Shown here in pieces: positions 1 through 9,415 of a stretch of 64,000 nt of DNA. The DNA is from Domibacillus iocasae (GTDB taxonomy: Bacteria > Bacillota > Bacilli > Bacillales > Domibacillaceae): the NCBI RefSeq assembly GCF_001750285.1, contig NZ_MAMP01000006.1, positions 123,654-187,653 on the forward strand, read 5' to 3'. Under the pieces are notes generated by a model. The model was not told the origin of the DNA and did not search any database. It saw only the letters and a list, made by a program, of their open reading frames with translations. A program made the translations under genes and the position numbers. The first letter of the stretch is position 1. The number at the start of each line of letters is the position of its first letter.

Positions 1-1
1 T

Positions 2-760
2 CCATTGGTCATTGGAAATGCCCTGAATTTATATGCAGCGATCGGCGCGATTTTGTCGCTGGAATTGACGGTGAAAGAAGTGTTTATTCTAGCAATGATG
101 CTGTCATTTTCGCATAACCTATTTGTTGAATCAACGGTCGCGATGAAAGTCGGCGTGAAAATGTGGATTATTTTAGCTGTGCGGATTGGTCTAGCGCTGA
201 CAGCTGGGATCGTTATTAACCTAGTCTGGCAGGGAGGCGGCGACATCGCTCAATATGGCATGGTTCCTGAAGTGGCTGCACAGCCGGAAACATGGGAAGC
301 AATTGTGCTGCTTGGTTTGCAAAAAGCGATTTTTGGCGTTTTGCAGCTGGCGTTGATTGTTATTCCGCTAATGGTGATGATTCAAATTGCGAAAGATTTG
401 AAATGGCTTGATGCGTTTTCAAGAGCAGTGGCACCAGTCACACGTTTTCTTGGCATGAAAGAAAATACATCGATGACGTTGGCATCCGGGCTGCTTATCG
501 GTCTGGCGATGGGATCTGCTGTGATGATTCAGGCAGTGGAAGAAGATGGTGTCAGTCAGCGTGACGTGACGCTCGCGTTTATTTTTCTTGTCGCCTGTCA
601 TGCTGTTATTGAAGATACGCTTATTTTTATTCCACTTGGAATTCCTGTTTGGCCGCTTTTTCTCATTCGAATCGCGACCGCCGTCATTTTAACGATCGCG
701 GTAGCGCGTCTATGGGACCGGTCTGAACGGACAAGAAGAAAGGAAGCTGCACATATATGA
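2..760 (+). CDS. YvoD-type membrane protein with nucleoside-recognition (Gate) domain, 5' partial
   Basis: The frame is open from the first bases, so the real start lies left of the window and about 250 residues remain. Several hydrophobic segments alternate with short polar loops, including a Gly/Ala-rich stretch ([13 protein letters not shown]) and a following [10 protein letters not shown] helix, as in Gate/nucleoside-recognition proteins. The substrate is unknown. The stop overlaps the ppaX start by four bases (ATGA), which implies translational coupling. In B. subtilis the order is hprK-lgt-yvoD-ppaX-yvoF, which this end of the window reproduces. The assignment rests on family resemblance plus this synteny. 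Confidence 0.8.
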   Translation, partial: PLVIGNALNLYAAIGAILSLELTVKEVFILAMMLSFSHNLFVESTVAMKVGVKMWIILAVRIGLALTAGIVINLVWQGGGDIAQYGMVPEVAAQPETWEAIVLLGLQKAIFGVLQLALIVIPLMVMIQIAKDLKWLDAFSRAVAPVTRFLGMKENTSMTLASGLLIGLAMGSAVMIQAVEEDGVSQRDVTLAFIFLVACHAVIEDTLIFIPLGIPVWPLFLIRIATAVILTIAVARLWDRSERTRRKEAAHI

Positions 761-1413
761 AAAACATTACGACCTTATTATTTGATTTAGATGGTACGTT
801 AATTAACACAAACGAATTGATTGTGGAATCATTTCTCCATACATTGAATCATTATTTCCCAGGGCAGTATGAGCGTGAAGATGTGTATCCGTTTATGGGA
901 CCGCCGCTCATTGATACGTTTGAAGCGATTGATAAAGAGCGCACGATGGAAATGGTTGCTCATTACCGCGCCTTTAATCATGAGAAGCATGATTCGCTCG
1001 TCACTGAATTTCAAGGAGTGTATGAAACAATTCGTACACTTCACGAAAATGGGTTTAAAATGGCGATCGTATCGACGAAAATACGTGAAACGATCATGAA
1101 AGGATTAAAGCTGACACATCTTGATCCGTTTTTTGATGTGATTGTCGGACTCGATGATGTGGAACATGCAAAACCGCATCCCGAACCGGTAGAAAAAGCG
1201 CTTGCTGCTCTTGGTTCTTCAGCTGATGAAGCCATCATGATTGGTGACAACTACCATGATATTGAGGGCGGACAAAATGCCGGCGTGAAAACAGCCGGTG
1301 TCGCCTGGTCTTTAAAAGGAAGCGACTTTTTAAACACGTATAATCCAGATTACATACTCCAATCAATGGCGGATTTACTCGATATTTTACAAGTCGGGGC
1401 AACCCAGAAATGA
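757..1413 (+). CDS. ppaX: Pyrophosphatase PpaX (HAD superfamily)
   Basis: A 218-residue HAD hydrolase. Motif I is FDLDGTL at residues 9-15, with nucleophile Asp10 and acid/base Asp12. Motif II is a Ser/Thr near VSTK, and the C-terminal acidic motif is [12 protein letters not shown]. PpaX hydrolyses the pyrophosphate released when HPr kinase/phosphorylase dephosphorylates Ser46-P of HPr and Crh, and Crh itself is encoded at 21.3 kb. The length fits B. subtilis PpaX (216 residues). It overlaps the genes on both sides by four bases, so all three are probably one transcript and translationally coupled. Confidence 0.95.
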   Translation: MKNITTLLFDLDGTLINTNELIVESFLHTLNHYFPGQYEREDVYPFMGPPLIDTFEAIDKERTMEMVAHYRAFNHEKHDSLVTEFQGVYETIRTLHENGFKMAIVSTKIRETIMKGLKLTHLDPFFDVIVGLDDVEHAKPHPEPVEKALAALGSSADEAIMIGDNYHDIEGGQNAGVKTAGVAWSLKGSDFLNTYNPDYILQSMADLLDILQVGATQK

Positions 1414-1904
1414 GACGGACGGAACGGTATACATTAAAAGACGGAGCCAATCCGCTTTTTCATATATACAAAACCGTTTCGTTCTGGAAAACGTTCAAAA
1501 ACACGGCAGTCATTGAACTCGGCCGGTTTGTGCCATTTGCTCGTTTGAAAAATCTATTGTACCGGAGCCTGCTTCATATGAAAATTGGGGAAGGGACCGC
1601 TTTTGCTTACAAAGTGGTGCCGGACATTATGTTTCCGGAGCAAATATCGGTCGGACGGAACACCATTATCGGTTACAATACAACCATTTTGGCGCATGAA
1701 TATTTAACAAGTGAATACCGGATTGGACCGGTTGTCATTGGCGATAACGTCATGATCGGCGCCAATTGCACAATTTTGCCTGGTATTGAAATTGGCGACG
1801 GAGCCGTTGTTTCCGCGATGACGCTTGTAAATAAAGATGTGCCGCCTGGAACGTTTGCCGGTGGAAATCCGATGATTATTAAACCTGTTTCAGCAAGAAG
1901 CTGA
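1410..1904 (+). CDS. YvoF-type acyltransferase (left-handed beta-helix)
   Basis: A 164-residue hexapeptide-repeat acetyltransferase. The isoleucine-patch repeats run from about residue 70 to 150 (IGEGTAF.., [37 protein letters not shown]) and end in the usual GNPMIIK tail of the CysE/LacA/MaaB superfamily. The acceptor substrate cannot be read from the sequence. The start overlaps the end of ppaX by four bases, and a strong terminator begins inside its last codons, so it is the last gene of the hprK-lgt-ppaX transcript. Confidence 0.88.
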   Translation: MRRTERYTLKDGANPLFHIYKTVSFWKTFKNTAVIELGRFVPFARLKNLLYRSLLHMKIGEGTAFAYKVVPDIMFPEQISVGRNTIIGYNTTILAHEYLTSEYRIGPVVIGDNVMIGANCTILPGIEIGDGAVVSAMTLVNKDVPPGTFAGGNPMIIKPVSARS

Positions 1905-1917
1905 AGCAGGTTTTTTT
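1881..1917 (+). terminator. Rho-independent terminator of the ppaX-yvoF operon
   Basis: AACCTG-TTCAG pairs with CTGAA-CAGGTT across a short loop and is followed by seven T. The stem overlaps the last codons and the stop of the acetyltransferase gene. Confidence 0.9.
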
Positions 1918-1997
1918 GTTGTTATTGCAGAATAATGTAAAAATAACGCTGTTAATAAAGAAAATGTGACAAATAGACAGATTTTTTTAAAAAAAGG

Positions 1998-2048
1998 TTG
2001 TATTTTAATTTTTCGGAATATAAAATGATAAAACACTTAACGTTTACA
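1998..2048 (+). promoter_or_regulatory. SigA promoter and candidate cre site of the CstA-family gene
   Basis: TTGTAT (1998-2003), a 17-base spacer and TAAAAT (2021-2026) fit a SigA promoter. At 2035-2048 the sequence ACTTAACGTTTACA keeps the CG core and the right half of the CcpA cre consensus (11 of 14 positions). A downstream cre so close to the promoter would act as a roadblock. CcpA control is an inference. Confidence 0.5.
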
Positions 2049-2064
2049 TCAGGGGGTTTTAAAC

Positions 2065-3498
2065 GTGATTACATTTTTATCAGCTATCATTTTGCTCGTT
2101 TGCGGTTATCTCTTTTATGCAAAATTTGTCGAGCGCGTATTTGTCATCAATGATGCACAGGTGACGCCGGCTTATGAGAAAACAGACGGATTGGATTATG
2201 TACCAATGCCATGGTGGAAAGGCTGGTTTATTCAGCTTTTAAATATTGCGGGGCTTGGCCCAATTTTTGGCGCTGTAGCGGGTGCGCTTTACGGACCGGT
2301 GGCGTTTATTTGGATCGTGGCCGGCTGCATTTTTGCGGGTGCAGTACATGATTATTTTTCAGGAATGCTGTCATTGCGGCATGGAGGTGCTCAGTTTCCG
2401 GCACTTGTCGCAAAATACTTAGGCAATACAGTAAAATCAGCAGTGAATGTCATCTCACTTATTTTAATGATTTTAGTAGCGGCTGCTTTTACAGCAGGAC
2501 CCGCGCAGCTTTTAACACAATTAACACCGCTTAGCTTTACGGCTGCTCTTATTCTTGTTTTTACCTACTTTTTATTGGCCGCTGTGCTGCCGGTTAATCA
2601 AATTATCGGAAAAATTTATCCGATTTTCGGTGTTATTTTGGTCGTCATGGCAGTATCGATTGGTGTGGCTCTTTTATTTGGCGGCAAGCCAATTCCGGAA
2701 CTGACGCTTGCAAATCTTCATCCAGGTGAGCTGCCAGTTTGGCCGCTCATTATGGTAACCATCTCATGCGGGGCCATTTCTGGATTTCATAGCACACAAA
2801 GCCCGATTGTTTCTCGGACACTAAAAAAAGAATCTGAGGGCCGAAAAGTGTTTTATGGAGCAATGATTGGAGAAGGCGTCATTGCATTGATATGGGCAGC
2901 CGCCGGGATGACTTTCTTCGGCGGAACAGCCGGTCTTCAAGAAGCATTGGCGGCAGGCGGTCCGGCCGGTGTCGTCAATGAAATTTCCGTTTCGCTTCTA
3001 GGTACGTTTGGCGGCATCCTGGCGATTCTCGGTGTCATCATCTTGCCAATTACGACAGGCGACACGGCGCTTCGCTCATCGCGGATGATTTTGTCAGACT
3101 GGCTTTCTGGTCTCGTCAATATGGACCGGAAAGGGATGGTGCTGATTATGACGATTGTTGTCAGCATTCCGACATTTTACTTATCGACTATTGATTATTC
3201 GTTTTTATGGCGGTACGTCGGCTGGTCAAATCAAGTCGTTGCGACGGTTATGCTTTGGACAGCGGTTTCGTACTTGTTAAAAGAAGGAAAAAATCACTGG
3301 ATTGCCGGTGTCCCTGCGATGTTTATGACAGGTGTTGTGTGTACGTACATTTTTTACGCTCCTGAAGGATTTGGCATGGCGTATGGCACATCGATGGCGA
3401 TTGGCCTCACACTTGCTGCGATTGTGATTGCTTTATACGTAAGACAAATTTTCCGTTTTAAACGAATGGAATCGGATGTATCTGCTTCAGCTTCGTAA
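2065..3498 (+). CDS. cstA: CstA-family carbon-starvation transporter (peptide/pyruvate type)
   Basis: A 477-residue polytopic membrane protein with about 12 or more hydrophobic segments. CstA-family landmarks include the early DYVPMPWWKGWFIQLLNIAGLGPIFGA-like region, AVHDYFSGMLSLRHGG, and HSTQSPIVSRTLKKE in the middle. CstA proteins import peptides or pyruvate when preferred carbon runs out. This is the short form, well under the roughly 600-700 residues of B. subtilis and E. coli CstA. The start is GTG after AGGGGG (2051-2056). It is monocistronic, ending in its own terminator. The neighbouring two-component system is of a class that senses small carboxylates and might regulate it; that is inference. 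Confidence 0.88.
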   Translation: MITFLSAIILLVCGYLFYAKFVERVFVINDAQVTPAYEKTDGLDYVPMPWWKGWFIQLLNIAGLGPIFGAVAGALYGPVAFIWIVAGCIFAGAVHDYFSGMLSLRHGGAQFPALVAKYLGNTVKSAVNVISLILMILVAAAFTAGPAQLLTQLTPLSFTAALILVFTYFLLAAVLPVNQIIGKIYPIFGVILVVMAVSIGVALLFGGKPIPELTLANLHPGELPVWPLIMVTISCGAISGFHSTQSPIVSRTLKKESEGRKVFYGAMIGEGVIALIWAAAGMTFFGGTAGLQEALAAGGPAGVVNEISVSLLGTFGGILAILGVIILPITTGDTALRSSRMILSDWLSGLVNMDRKGMVLIMTIVVSIPTFYLSTIDYSFLWRYVGWSNQVVATVMLWTAVSYLLKEGKNHWIAGVPAMFMTGVVCTYIFYAPEGFGMAYGTSMAIGLTLAAIVIALYVRQIFRFKRMESDVSASAS

Positions 3499-3501
3499 AA
3501 A

Positions 3502-3533
3502 CAAAGGCGCTCCGCAACTGCGGGGCGCCTTTG
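3502..3533 (+). terminator. Terminator after the CstA-family gene
   Basis: AAAGGCGC-TCCGC pairs with GCGGG-GCGCCTTT around a short loop. The T-run is short (TTTG) but the stem is long and GC-rich. Confidence 0.85.
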
Positions 3534-3657
3534 TTCACTTTTTTCATGTACCAGCACAATGGTGCTGCCATTAAAAATAGTCAACTGCTTTTCATTATTT
3601 TTCTTGCCGGCAGACAAAAAATCTGCCACGCTTAAAGAAGCGAGGGGAGACGAAAGC

Positions 3658-5235
3658 ATGATTCGAAAAATAACGCTGCAGGCGCTGATTGTTTTGCTTG
3701 TCATTGCAGTGGTTACGTCCGCGCTTGGGATTACAAATTGGCTCATTGCCAATAATGTAGCGGAATCTAAACGGGCAGAAATAACCGAAACAGTCCGTAT
3801 GACTTCCAGGCTGATGGCGGCTTCCGTAATCGTGCGAAACGGTTTGAGCGGTGGTGACGAAGCGGCGGTCCAGTCATTTGCGGAAAAAACGAGAAAGCAG
3901 ATTGGGGCCGATTACATTACCGTATTCGATGAAAACGGCATTCGAAAATCACATCCGAACCTAGATTTAATCGGTCAGCCTTTTCAAGGCGGGGATGAAG
4001 GACCTGTTCTTGACGGTGAAGAACATTTGTCTACTGCCGAAGGCTCACTCGGGCTGTCTGTTCGATATTTTACGCCTGTTTTTTCTGAACAGGGAGAGCA
4101 GATCGGCGCTGTTGCGGTTGGGATTACGCTTGAAAAAATTCAAGAAGCCGTTGTGGATAGCCGGCGCATCATTTATGCCGGTTTAGCTGCGGGCCTAACA
4201 ATCGGACTTATGGGAGCATTATTTTTAGGACAGCGCGTCCGTAAGGTGATGTTTGGTCTTGAACCAGTCGAAATTGCCCGCCTTCTTGAAGAACGAAGCG
4301 TCATGCTTGCATCAACGCATGAAGGAATTCTCGCGGTAGACCGGGCTGGATCCATCAAGCTGCTTAACGAAGCTGCGGCAGCGCTTTTGCGAAAAACAGG
4401 CTTAACGGGTCCGTTCGAGGGGAAAGAAGCAGGGGATCTCATGCCGCATATTCCGCTTGACAAAGTGCTGGAACGAGCTGAACGGCTAATCGATGAAGAG
4501 CTGGAGATTAATGGTACATATTTTTTTATAAACAGCTCGCCATTAATCGTAGAGGATAAAATTATTGGAGCCGTAACAACGATTCGGGACCGCACAGAAA
4601 TGAAAAAATTAGCGGAGCGGCTGAGTGGGACGGAAATGTATGCGGAAGCGCTGCGGGCGCAGACGCATGAATTTATGAACCGGCTGCACGTTATTTTAGG
4701 CATGTTGCATATGAACCAATACGATGCACTGCCCATTTATATACAAGAAATTAATATTCGCTACCAAGATAACATCGGTTATTTATCGAAGCGGATTGCT
4801 GATCCTGTTGTGGCAGGTTTTTTGCTGGCGAAAATGAGTTTTGCGGCCGAACAGGGAAAAGAAGTCATCTTAGCAGAAGAATCGTTTTTGCCGGAACAAC
4901 GAAGCAGCCGTATTGCTCATGAGTTAATCACAATACTAGGAAACCTTATTGATAATGCATTGGATGCGACAGAGCAAAAAGGCCGGCCGGTAACAGTTTT
5001 GATTGAATCCGGTTCAGATCTTATGACGATCGAAGTAAAAGACCATGGCAAAGGGATGGAATCGACAGACGGTATTTTTGAAAAAGGACGATCAGAAAAA
5101 GGTGACAGCCGAGGATATGGATTGTTTCTCGTCAAGGAAAGTGTTGATTTGCTGAATGGGACCATTTATGTGCTTTCTAAAAAACAAAAAGGAACGATTG
5201 TCGAAGTGAATATACCGTTTGATAGAAAGGAATGA
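3658..5235 (+). CDS. Sensor histidine kinase, DcuS/CitA/MalK type
   Basis: A 525-residue dicarboxylate/citrate-type sensor kinase. It has TM1 (about 5-30), an extracytoplasmic PAS-like (sCache) domain (about 35-165) and TM2 (about 170-192). A cytoplasmic PAS domain covers about 205-310, followed by the H-box RAQTHEFMNRLH with phospho-acceptor His337. The N-box (GNLIDNALDA), G-box and a C-terminal GTIVEVNIP close a HATPase_c domain. The start at 3658 is chosen because GAGGGGA precedes it and TM1 follows at once; an upstream in-frame ATG at 3559 has no ribosome-binding site. The stop overlaps the regulator gene by four bases. The ligand is probably a C4-dicarboxylate or citrate. Confidence 0.92.
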   Translation: MIRKITLQALIVLLVIAVVTSALGITNWLIANNVAESKRAEITETVRMTSRLMAASVIVRNGLSGGDEAAVQSFAEKTRKQIGADYITVFDENGIRKSHPNLDLIGQPFQGGDEGPVLDGEEHLSTAEGSLGLSVRYFTPVFSEQGEQIGAVAVGITLEKIQEAVVDSRRIIYAGLAAGLTIGLMGALFLGQRVRKVMFGLEPVEIARLLEERSVMLASTHEGILAVDRAGSIKLLNEAAAALLRKTGLTGPFEGKEAGDLMPHIPLDKVLERAERLIDEELEINGTYFFINSSPLIVEDKIIGAVTTIRDRTEMKKLAERLSGTEMYAEALRAQTHEFMNRLHVILGMLHMNQYDALPIYIQEINIRYQDNIGYLSKRIADPVVAGFLLAKMSFAAEQGKEVILAEESFLPEQRSSRIAHELITILGNLIDNALDATEQKGRPVTVLIESGSDLMTIEVKDHGKGMESTDGIFEKGRSEKGDSRGYGLFLVKESVDLLNGTIYVLSKKQKGTIVEVNIPFDRKE

Positions 5236-5948
5236 AAAGAATGCTTCGTATTTTAATTGCAGAAGATGATCCAATGGTAGCGGAATTAAATCGCTGTTAT
5301 GTTGATTCAGTAGCCGGTTTTGAAGCGATTGGCATAGCAAGCCTGCCAGAAGAAGTGCTGAATAGAGCGCTGGCTGAAAAACCGGATTTAATTTTGCTTG
5401 ATATTTATATGCCGGGAATGACCGGGCTGAAAGTGCTTGAAAAGCTGCGGGCTGCCGGATCTCCGGCGGACATCATTATGATCAGTGCCGCCAATGATAT
5501 GGGCAGCGTCCAAAAAGCGATGCAGCTTGGGGCGGTGGATTATTTAATTAAGCCGTTTCAATTTGAACGCTTTCAACAGGCGCTGCTGGCTTATGCGCAG
5601 CGGCGGCATTTTTTCAGTGAGTCAACCGATATAAAACAAAGTGATATTGACGCATTGCTGTTTCAAACAGAACAAACCGCTCCGCCTTGCGAATTACCGA
5701 AAGGACTGACGAAAGAGACGTTGTCCATCGTCTGGAATGCGATTAACGAAACGGGTCAGTCAGATTTTTCAGCAGAAGACATTGCATTTGCATCAGGGGT
5801 ATCACGTGTATCCGTCCGGAAGTATTTATCTTTCTTGCAGGAAGCAGGATTATTGATGTCCGATGTATTATATGGAGCGGTTGGACGTCCTCAGTCTCGT
5901 TATCGGGTTCATAAATCGGAAAAAGACCGCATCTTTCTGTATATATAA
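5232..5948 (+). CDS. Response regulator, CitT/DctR/MalR type
   Basis: A 238-residue regulator. The receiver domain (1-120) has acidic pair Asp12-Asp13, phosphorylation site Asp57 (LILLDIYMPGMTG), Ser/Thr in MISAAND and Lys in YLIKPF. The C-terminal half (about 160-235) carries the helix-turn-helix typical of CitT/DctR regulators (FASGVSRVSVRKYLSFL). It is translationally coupled to the kinase by a four-base overlap. The SLC13 transporter gene follows 120 bases downstream and is the most likely target, since this class normally sits beside the dicarboxylate transporter it controls. Confidence 0.93.
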   Translation: MKRMLRILIAEDDPMVAELNRCYVDSVAGFEAIGIASLPEEVLNRALAEKPDLILLDIYMPGMTGLKVLEKLRAAGSPADIIMISAANDMGSVQKAMQLGAVDYLIKPFQFERFQQALLAYAQRRHFFSESTDIKQSDIDALLFQTEQTAPPCELPKGLTKETLSIVWNAINETGQSDFSAEDIAFASGVSRVSVRKYLSFLQEAGLLMSDVLYGAVGRPQSRYRVHKSEKDRIFLYI

Positions 5949-5962
5949 TGAAAGCGTTTGCT
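5949..5962 (+). promoter_or_regulatory. Candidate CcpA cre site upstream of the SLC13 transporter
   Basis: TGAAAGCGTTTGCT matches 12 of 14 positions of the cre consensus and lies between the regulator stop and the transporter start. Catabolite repression of the transporter is inferred. Confidence 0.45.
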
Positions 5963-6071
5963 TTTTTTATTTACAAAACTCTTTCTTTTCTTTTTTAATC
6001 TCTTTTTTGGTCGCTGATCGATTAGAATTCAGTTACGAACAAATTGTGACAATAAAAGGGGAGGAATTTGA

Positions 6072-7715
6072 ATGCAGCAACTTGCCGCAAATGTATGGAA
6101 TGAGTGCTGGAACGCACATGATAAAATAAAACAGCTTTTGTTTTTTGCTTTACCAAAGAAAGCGGATTCAAAAACGGTCCGAATGAATGAAAGTGCCACG
6201 CCAGACACAAAAGGGCCAAATGATCCAGGAAACCGCTATATGAAGCCGTCACAATGGGTCGGTTTTTTGCTTGGTCCGCTTTTATTTTTCGCTATTTTAT
6301 TCTTTTTTTCGGCGGAGGGGTTAAATCCCGAAGCAAAAGCTGTACTGGCTGTAACGGTTTGGGTTGCTGTCTGGTGGATTACAGAAGCGATTCCAATTCC
6401 AGTAACATCGCTGTTGCCGATTATTTTGTTGCCGATTACCGGTGCGCTTGACGGTGATACTGTTACTGCCGCTTATGGCGACCCAATTATCTTTTTGTTC
6501 CTTGGCGGTTTTATGATCGCGATAGCAATGGAAAAGTGGGATCTTCACAAACGAATCGCAATGAACATCGTTGCGTTAATGGGGACAGGCTCAAAGAAAA
6601 TTGTTCTCGGTTTTATGATTGCAACAGGCTTTCTATCCATGTGGGTATCCAATACGGCAGCCGTTATGATGATGATTCCAATTGGAACCGCTATCACATA
6701 TCAGGCGGCACAAATTGTGAAAAAATCAGGGGATAAATCGATTGATATTAGTAGCTTTGAAAAGACGATTATTTTCGGTATCGGATTTGCTGGAACAATC
6801 GGCGGGCTTGGCACGTTAATCGGCACACCGCCTAATATTATTATGGCTGCGGCTATCAACAGCCTGTACGGAGTCACGGTTTCTTTTGCGGATTGGATGT
6901 TCTTAGCGGCTCCTGTCGTGTTGATTTTATTGATCGTTTCGTGGCTGTACCTTGTGAATATTGCGTTTCCGATTAAATTCAAAGAACTTCCAGGCGGCAT
7001 GGAATTGATTCGCTCTGAGAAGAAAAAACTTGGCAAAATGAGTTCAGAAGAAGCGTTAGTACTTGGCGTTTTTCTCTTCGCTGCCTTTATGTGGATTACC
7101 CGCACATTCCTTTGGGTTGACATTATTCCAGGTATCAGCGATGCGATGATTGCGATTATAGCAGCCGTATTATTATTTATTCTTCCGTCCAAAAATAAAG
7201 GCGGGGCATTACTGGATTGGTCAGTATCACGTGATCTGCCTTGGGGTGTCCTCCTTTTATTCGGAGGCGGCCTTGCGATTGCCGCTGGTTTTGGCGAAAC
7301 GGGTCTTGCCGAATGGATCGGGAATCAATTAACGGTTCTTGATGGCTTGTCTATATTCCTTGTGGTTGTTTGTGTGACGGCGTTCATTTTGTTCTTAACA
7401 GAAATTACGTCAAATACAGCGACGGCAACGATGATTATGCCTGTGCTGGCTGCACTTGCACTTGCATTAAATGTGCATCCGTTTATTCTTATGATGCCGG
7501 CTGCAATGGCAGCTAATTGCGCCTTTATGCTTCCGGTCGGCACGCCGCCAAACGCAATTATTTTCGCCACTGGCAAAATTACCATTCCGGAAATGGTGAA
7601 AGCGGGCTTTTGGATTAATATGTTTGCGATTGTAATGATTGTCGGTGCCATGTACTTAATTATGCCGCTTATCTTTGGTGTTGATATTTCCATGTTCCCG
7701 GCTGACTTTAAATAA
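6072..7715 (+). CDS. SLC13/DASS-family sodium:dicarboxylate symporter
   Basis: A 547-residue membrane carrier. After a hydrophilic leader of about 55 residues come 11-12 hydrophobic segments with the two family-defining SNT motifs (WVSNTAAVM near residue 195 and ITSNTATATM near 447) and the GTPPN motifs that line the Na+/substrate sites (LIGTPPNIIM, PVGTPPNAII). DASS carriers of this type move succinate, malate or fumarate with sodium. GGGGAGG precedes the start at the right distance. The N-terminal leader is longer than in many homologues, so an internal start such as Met57 cannot be excluded. It is probably controlled by the adjacent two-component system. Confidence 0.92.
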   Translation: MQQLAANVWNECWNAHDKIKQLLFFALPKKADSKTVRMNESATPDTKGPNDPGNRYMKPSQWVGFLLGPLLFFAILFFFSAEGLNPEAKAVLAVTVWVAVWWITEAIPIPVTSLLPIILLPITGALDGDTVTAAYGDPIIFLFLGGFMIAIAMEKWDLHKRIAMNIVALMGTGSKKIVLGFMIATGFLSMWVSNTAAVMMMIPIGTAITYQAAQIVKKSGDKSIDISSFEKTIIFGIGFAGTIGGLGTLIGTPPNIIMAAAINSLYGVTVSFADWMFLAAPVVLILLIVSWLYLVNIAFPIKFKELPGGMELIRSEKKKLGKMSSEEALVLGVFLFAAFMWITRTFLWVDIIPGISDAMIAIIAAVLLFILPSKNKGGALLDWSVSRDLPWGVLLLFGGGLAIAAGFGETGLAEWIGNQLTVLDGLSIFLVVVCVTAFILFLTEITSNTATATMIMPVLAALALALNVHPFILMMPAAMAANCAFMLPVGTPPNAIIFATGKITIPEMVKAGFWINMFAIVMIVGAMYLIMPLIFGVDISMFPADFK

Positions 7716-7722
7716 GCTTTAC

Positions 7723-7758
7723 AAAGACCGTCTTCATTTAAAAGGAGACGGTCTTTTT
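7723..7758 (+). terminator. Terminator after the dicarboxylate transporter
   Basis: AAAGACCGTCT pairs perfectly with AGACGGTCTTT and runs into TTTTT. Confidence 0.92.
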
Positions 7759-7950
7759 GTGGAACTATTTTCATGTCCATTCGTATAAGAAAGAAATGAA
7801 AAATGGGAGAAACCACAATGAATATGACCATGCTGGAGCAAAATACAGAGGTACTGCGCCGAACATCTGGAAAGTGGGTCGATAAACGGCTCGTTTTATG
7901 GTGGCCTCGTCATCATCAAGTGGCTGAACTGGGCTTGTCCGGTTTTTTAA

Positions 7951-8130
7951 TGTCCAGCTCCAGGCGGTCAGGCCCTCGGTCATAAGCGGTCACAGCTGTG
8001 TGGCAAAGAGCGCCACTTCACTGGTCCGTCTTACGCCTGCCGGGCCTGGGCGACCGCCTTCCGCTTGGGTCCGCAGGATGCGCGTCATAAAGGCGTGGCG
8101 GCACGACGCCGCGTTCTTAGTCTTTGATCC
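7951..8130. repeat. Dispersed structured repeat, copy R1
   Basis: This GC-rich stretch begins TGTCCAGCTCC, like the copy at 39810. It ends with a CGCA-GGA-TGCG hairpin, then GCGGC-ACGAC-GCCGC, then TTCTTAGTCTTTGATCC, which recurs in copy R3. It fills the gap between the transporter terminator and the his promoter, and no credible gene is present. The other copies are at 14725, 17771 and 39810. Confidence 0.75.
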
Positions 8131-8204
8131 TTTAGTACTTGACGTGAATTGTCAGAACCGTTAAACTACAACTAATATACCTTTAGTACATTAGCGAACT
8201 AAAG
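8130..8204 (+). promoter_or_regulatory. Histidine operon promoter and putative operator
   Basis: TTGACG (8139-8144), a 17-base spacer and TAAACT (8162-8167) form a plausible SigA promoter. CTTTAGTAC occurs at 8130-8138, abutting the -35, and again at 8181-8189. The second copy is half of a perfect inverted repeat, CTTTAGT-N10-ACTAAAG (8181-8204), placed just after the expected transcription start. This looks like the operator of a repressor. A TrpR-family HisR/YerC protein is a guess. No T-box is visible in the short leader. Confidence 0.6.
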
Positions 8205-8233
8205 TAAAATACATGTGATCGGGTGATGAAAAG

Positions 8234-9415
8234 ATGTCAAAGCTGTTAATGTTTGAAAAGCCAGTTGGAATGCGGGATACATTGCCGCACATTTATGAAA
8301 CGAAACGAAAGTTAAAAGAAGCGGCGGAAAGTGCCATGAGAAGCTGGGGATACCGTTTTATTGAAACACCGGCGCTTGAATATTATGAAACAGTTGGAGA
8401 TGCCTCGGCGATTTTAGACCGCCAGCTGTTTAAGCTTCTGGATCAGCAGGGAAATACACTCGTGCTGCGCCCGGACATGACAGCGCCAATTGCCCGTGTA
8501 GCCGCAGCGAAATTATTGAAGGAGCGTGTCCCGTTGCGCCTTGCGTATTCAGCAAGCGTGTATCGCGCTCAGCAGCGTGAAGGCGGACGGGCCGCTGAAT
8601 TTGAACAAATTGGTGTTGAAATGATTGGCGATAATACGATGAGCGCGGATGCGGAAGTGATTGCGTTGCTTGTATCCGTCATGAAGCAGGCGGGGCTTGA
8701 AAACTTCCAGCTCTCTCTTGGCCATATTCGATTTACCGATGAGCTGTTTCGTCAAATTCTTGGAACGGAAGAACGGTCCGAGCAGCTGCGCCGGTTTTTA
8801 TATGAAAAGAATTATGTCGGCTACCGTGAGCATGTAAAAAGCTTGCCGCTGTCGTCAATCGACAAACAGCGCCTTCTTCAATTTTTAAGCTTGTCAGGCG
8901 GCATAGAGTGCCTCGATGAAGCAGTAAAGTTGGTCGAAGGAAGTGCCGGTATTGAAGCGCTTGATGAATTAAAATCAGTGTTCAGCCGCTTACAGGAATA
9001 CGGTGTGGATCAATACGTCACATTTGATCTGCCGCTTGTCAGCCATATGAGCTACTATACGGGACTTGTCTTTGAAGTGTATGCAGATGGTGTCGGGGCA
9101 CCTGTCGGAAACGGAGGGCGTTATGACGACTTACTCCAAAAGTTCGGCTACCCGGCTGGCGCAACTGGATTTGGTCTGCGTGTGGACTTTTTACTGGAAG
9201 CACTGGAACAATTAGAAGAAGAAGCGGGTGTTCATTGTGTATTGTTCAGCAATGAGCGGCGCATTGAAGCCATACAGGAAGCGCAAAAACGCCGTGCAGC
9301 AGGAGAATATGTTTTGCTTCAAGACGTGGCGGGCGTAAAAGATGTCGATAAATTCACCGAAACGTGCAAAAGCGTAACGTTTTTTGTCGGGAAATCAACA
9401 GGAGGGAACGCATAA
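8234..9415 (+). CDS. hisZ: ATP phosphoribosyltransferase regulatory subunit HisZ
   Basis: A 393-residue paralogue of histidyl-tRNA synthetase that lacks the anticodon-binding domain. HisRS-like motifs remain: motif 2 (RLAYSASVYR..) and the motif 3 region (GNGGRYDDLLQKFG). HisZ combines with the short, catalytic HisG to make the active octameric enzyme and gives it histidine feedback. It is first in the operon, as usual in Bacillaceae, and its stop directly abuts hisG, giving the 1:1 stoichiometry the complex needs. Confidence 0.97.
   Translation: MSKLLMFEKPVGMRDTLPHIYETKRKLKEAAESAMRSWGYRFIETPALEYYETVGDASAILDRQLFKLLDQQGNTLVLRPDMTAPIARVAAAKLLKERVPLRLAYSASVYRAQQREGGRAAEFEQIGVEMIGDNTMSADAEVIALLVSVMKQAGLENFQLSLGHIRFTDELFRQILGTEERSEQLRRFLYEKNYVGYREHVKSLPLSSIDKQRLLQFLSLSGGIECLDEAVKLVEGSAGIEALDELKSVFSRLQEYGVDQYVTFDLPLVSHMSYYTGLVFEVYADGVGAPVGNGGRYDDLLQKFGYPAGATGFGLRVDFLLEALEQLEEEAGVHCVLFSNERRIEAIQEAQKRRAAGEYVLLQDVAGVKDVDKFTETCKSVTFFVGKSTGGNA

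Noticed and set aside
7803-7985. 60-codon open frame after the dicarboxylate transporter
   Set aside because: It runs into the dispersed repeat R1, has no ribosome-binding site and resembles no protein; repeats of this kind often leave chance frames.
8168-8233. T-box riboswitch before the his operon
   Set aside because: The leader is only about 65 bases and lacks the T-box sequence and terminator.
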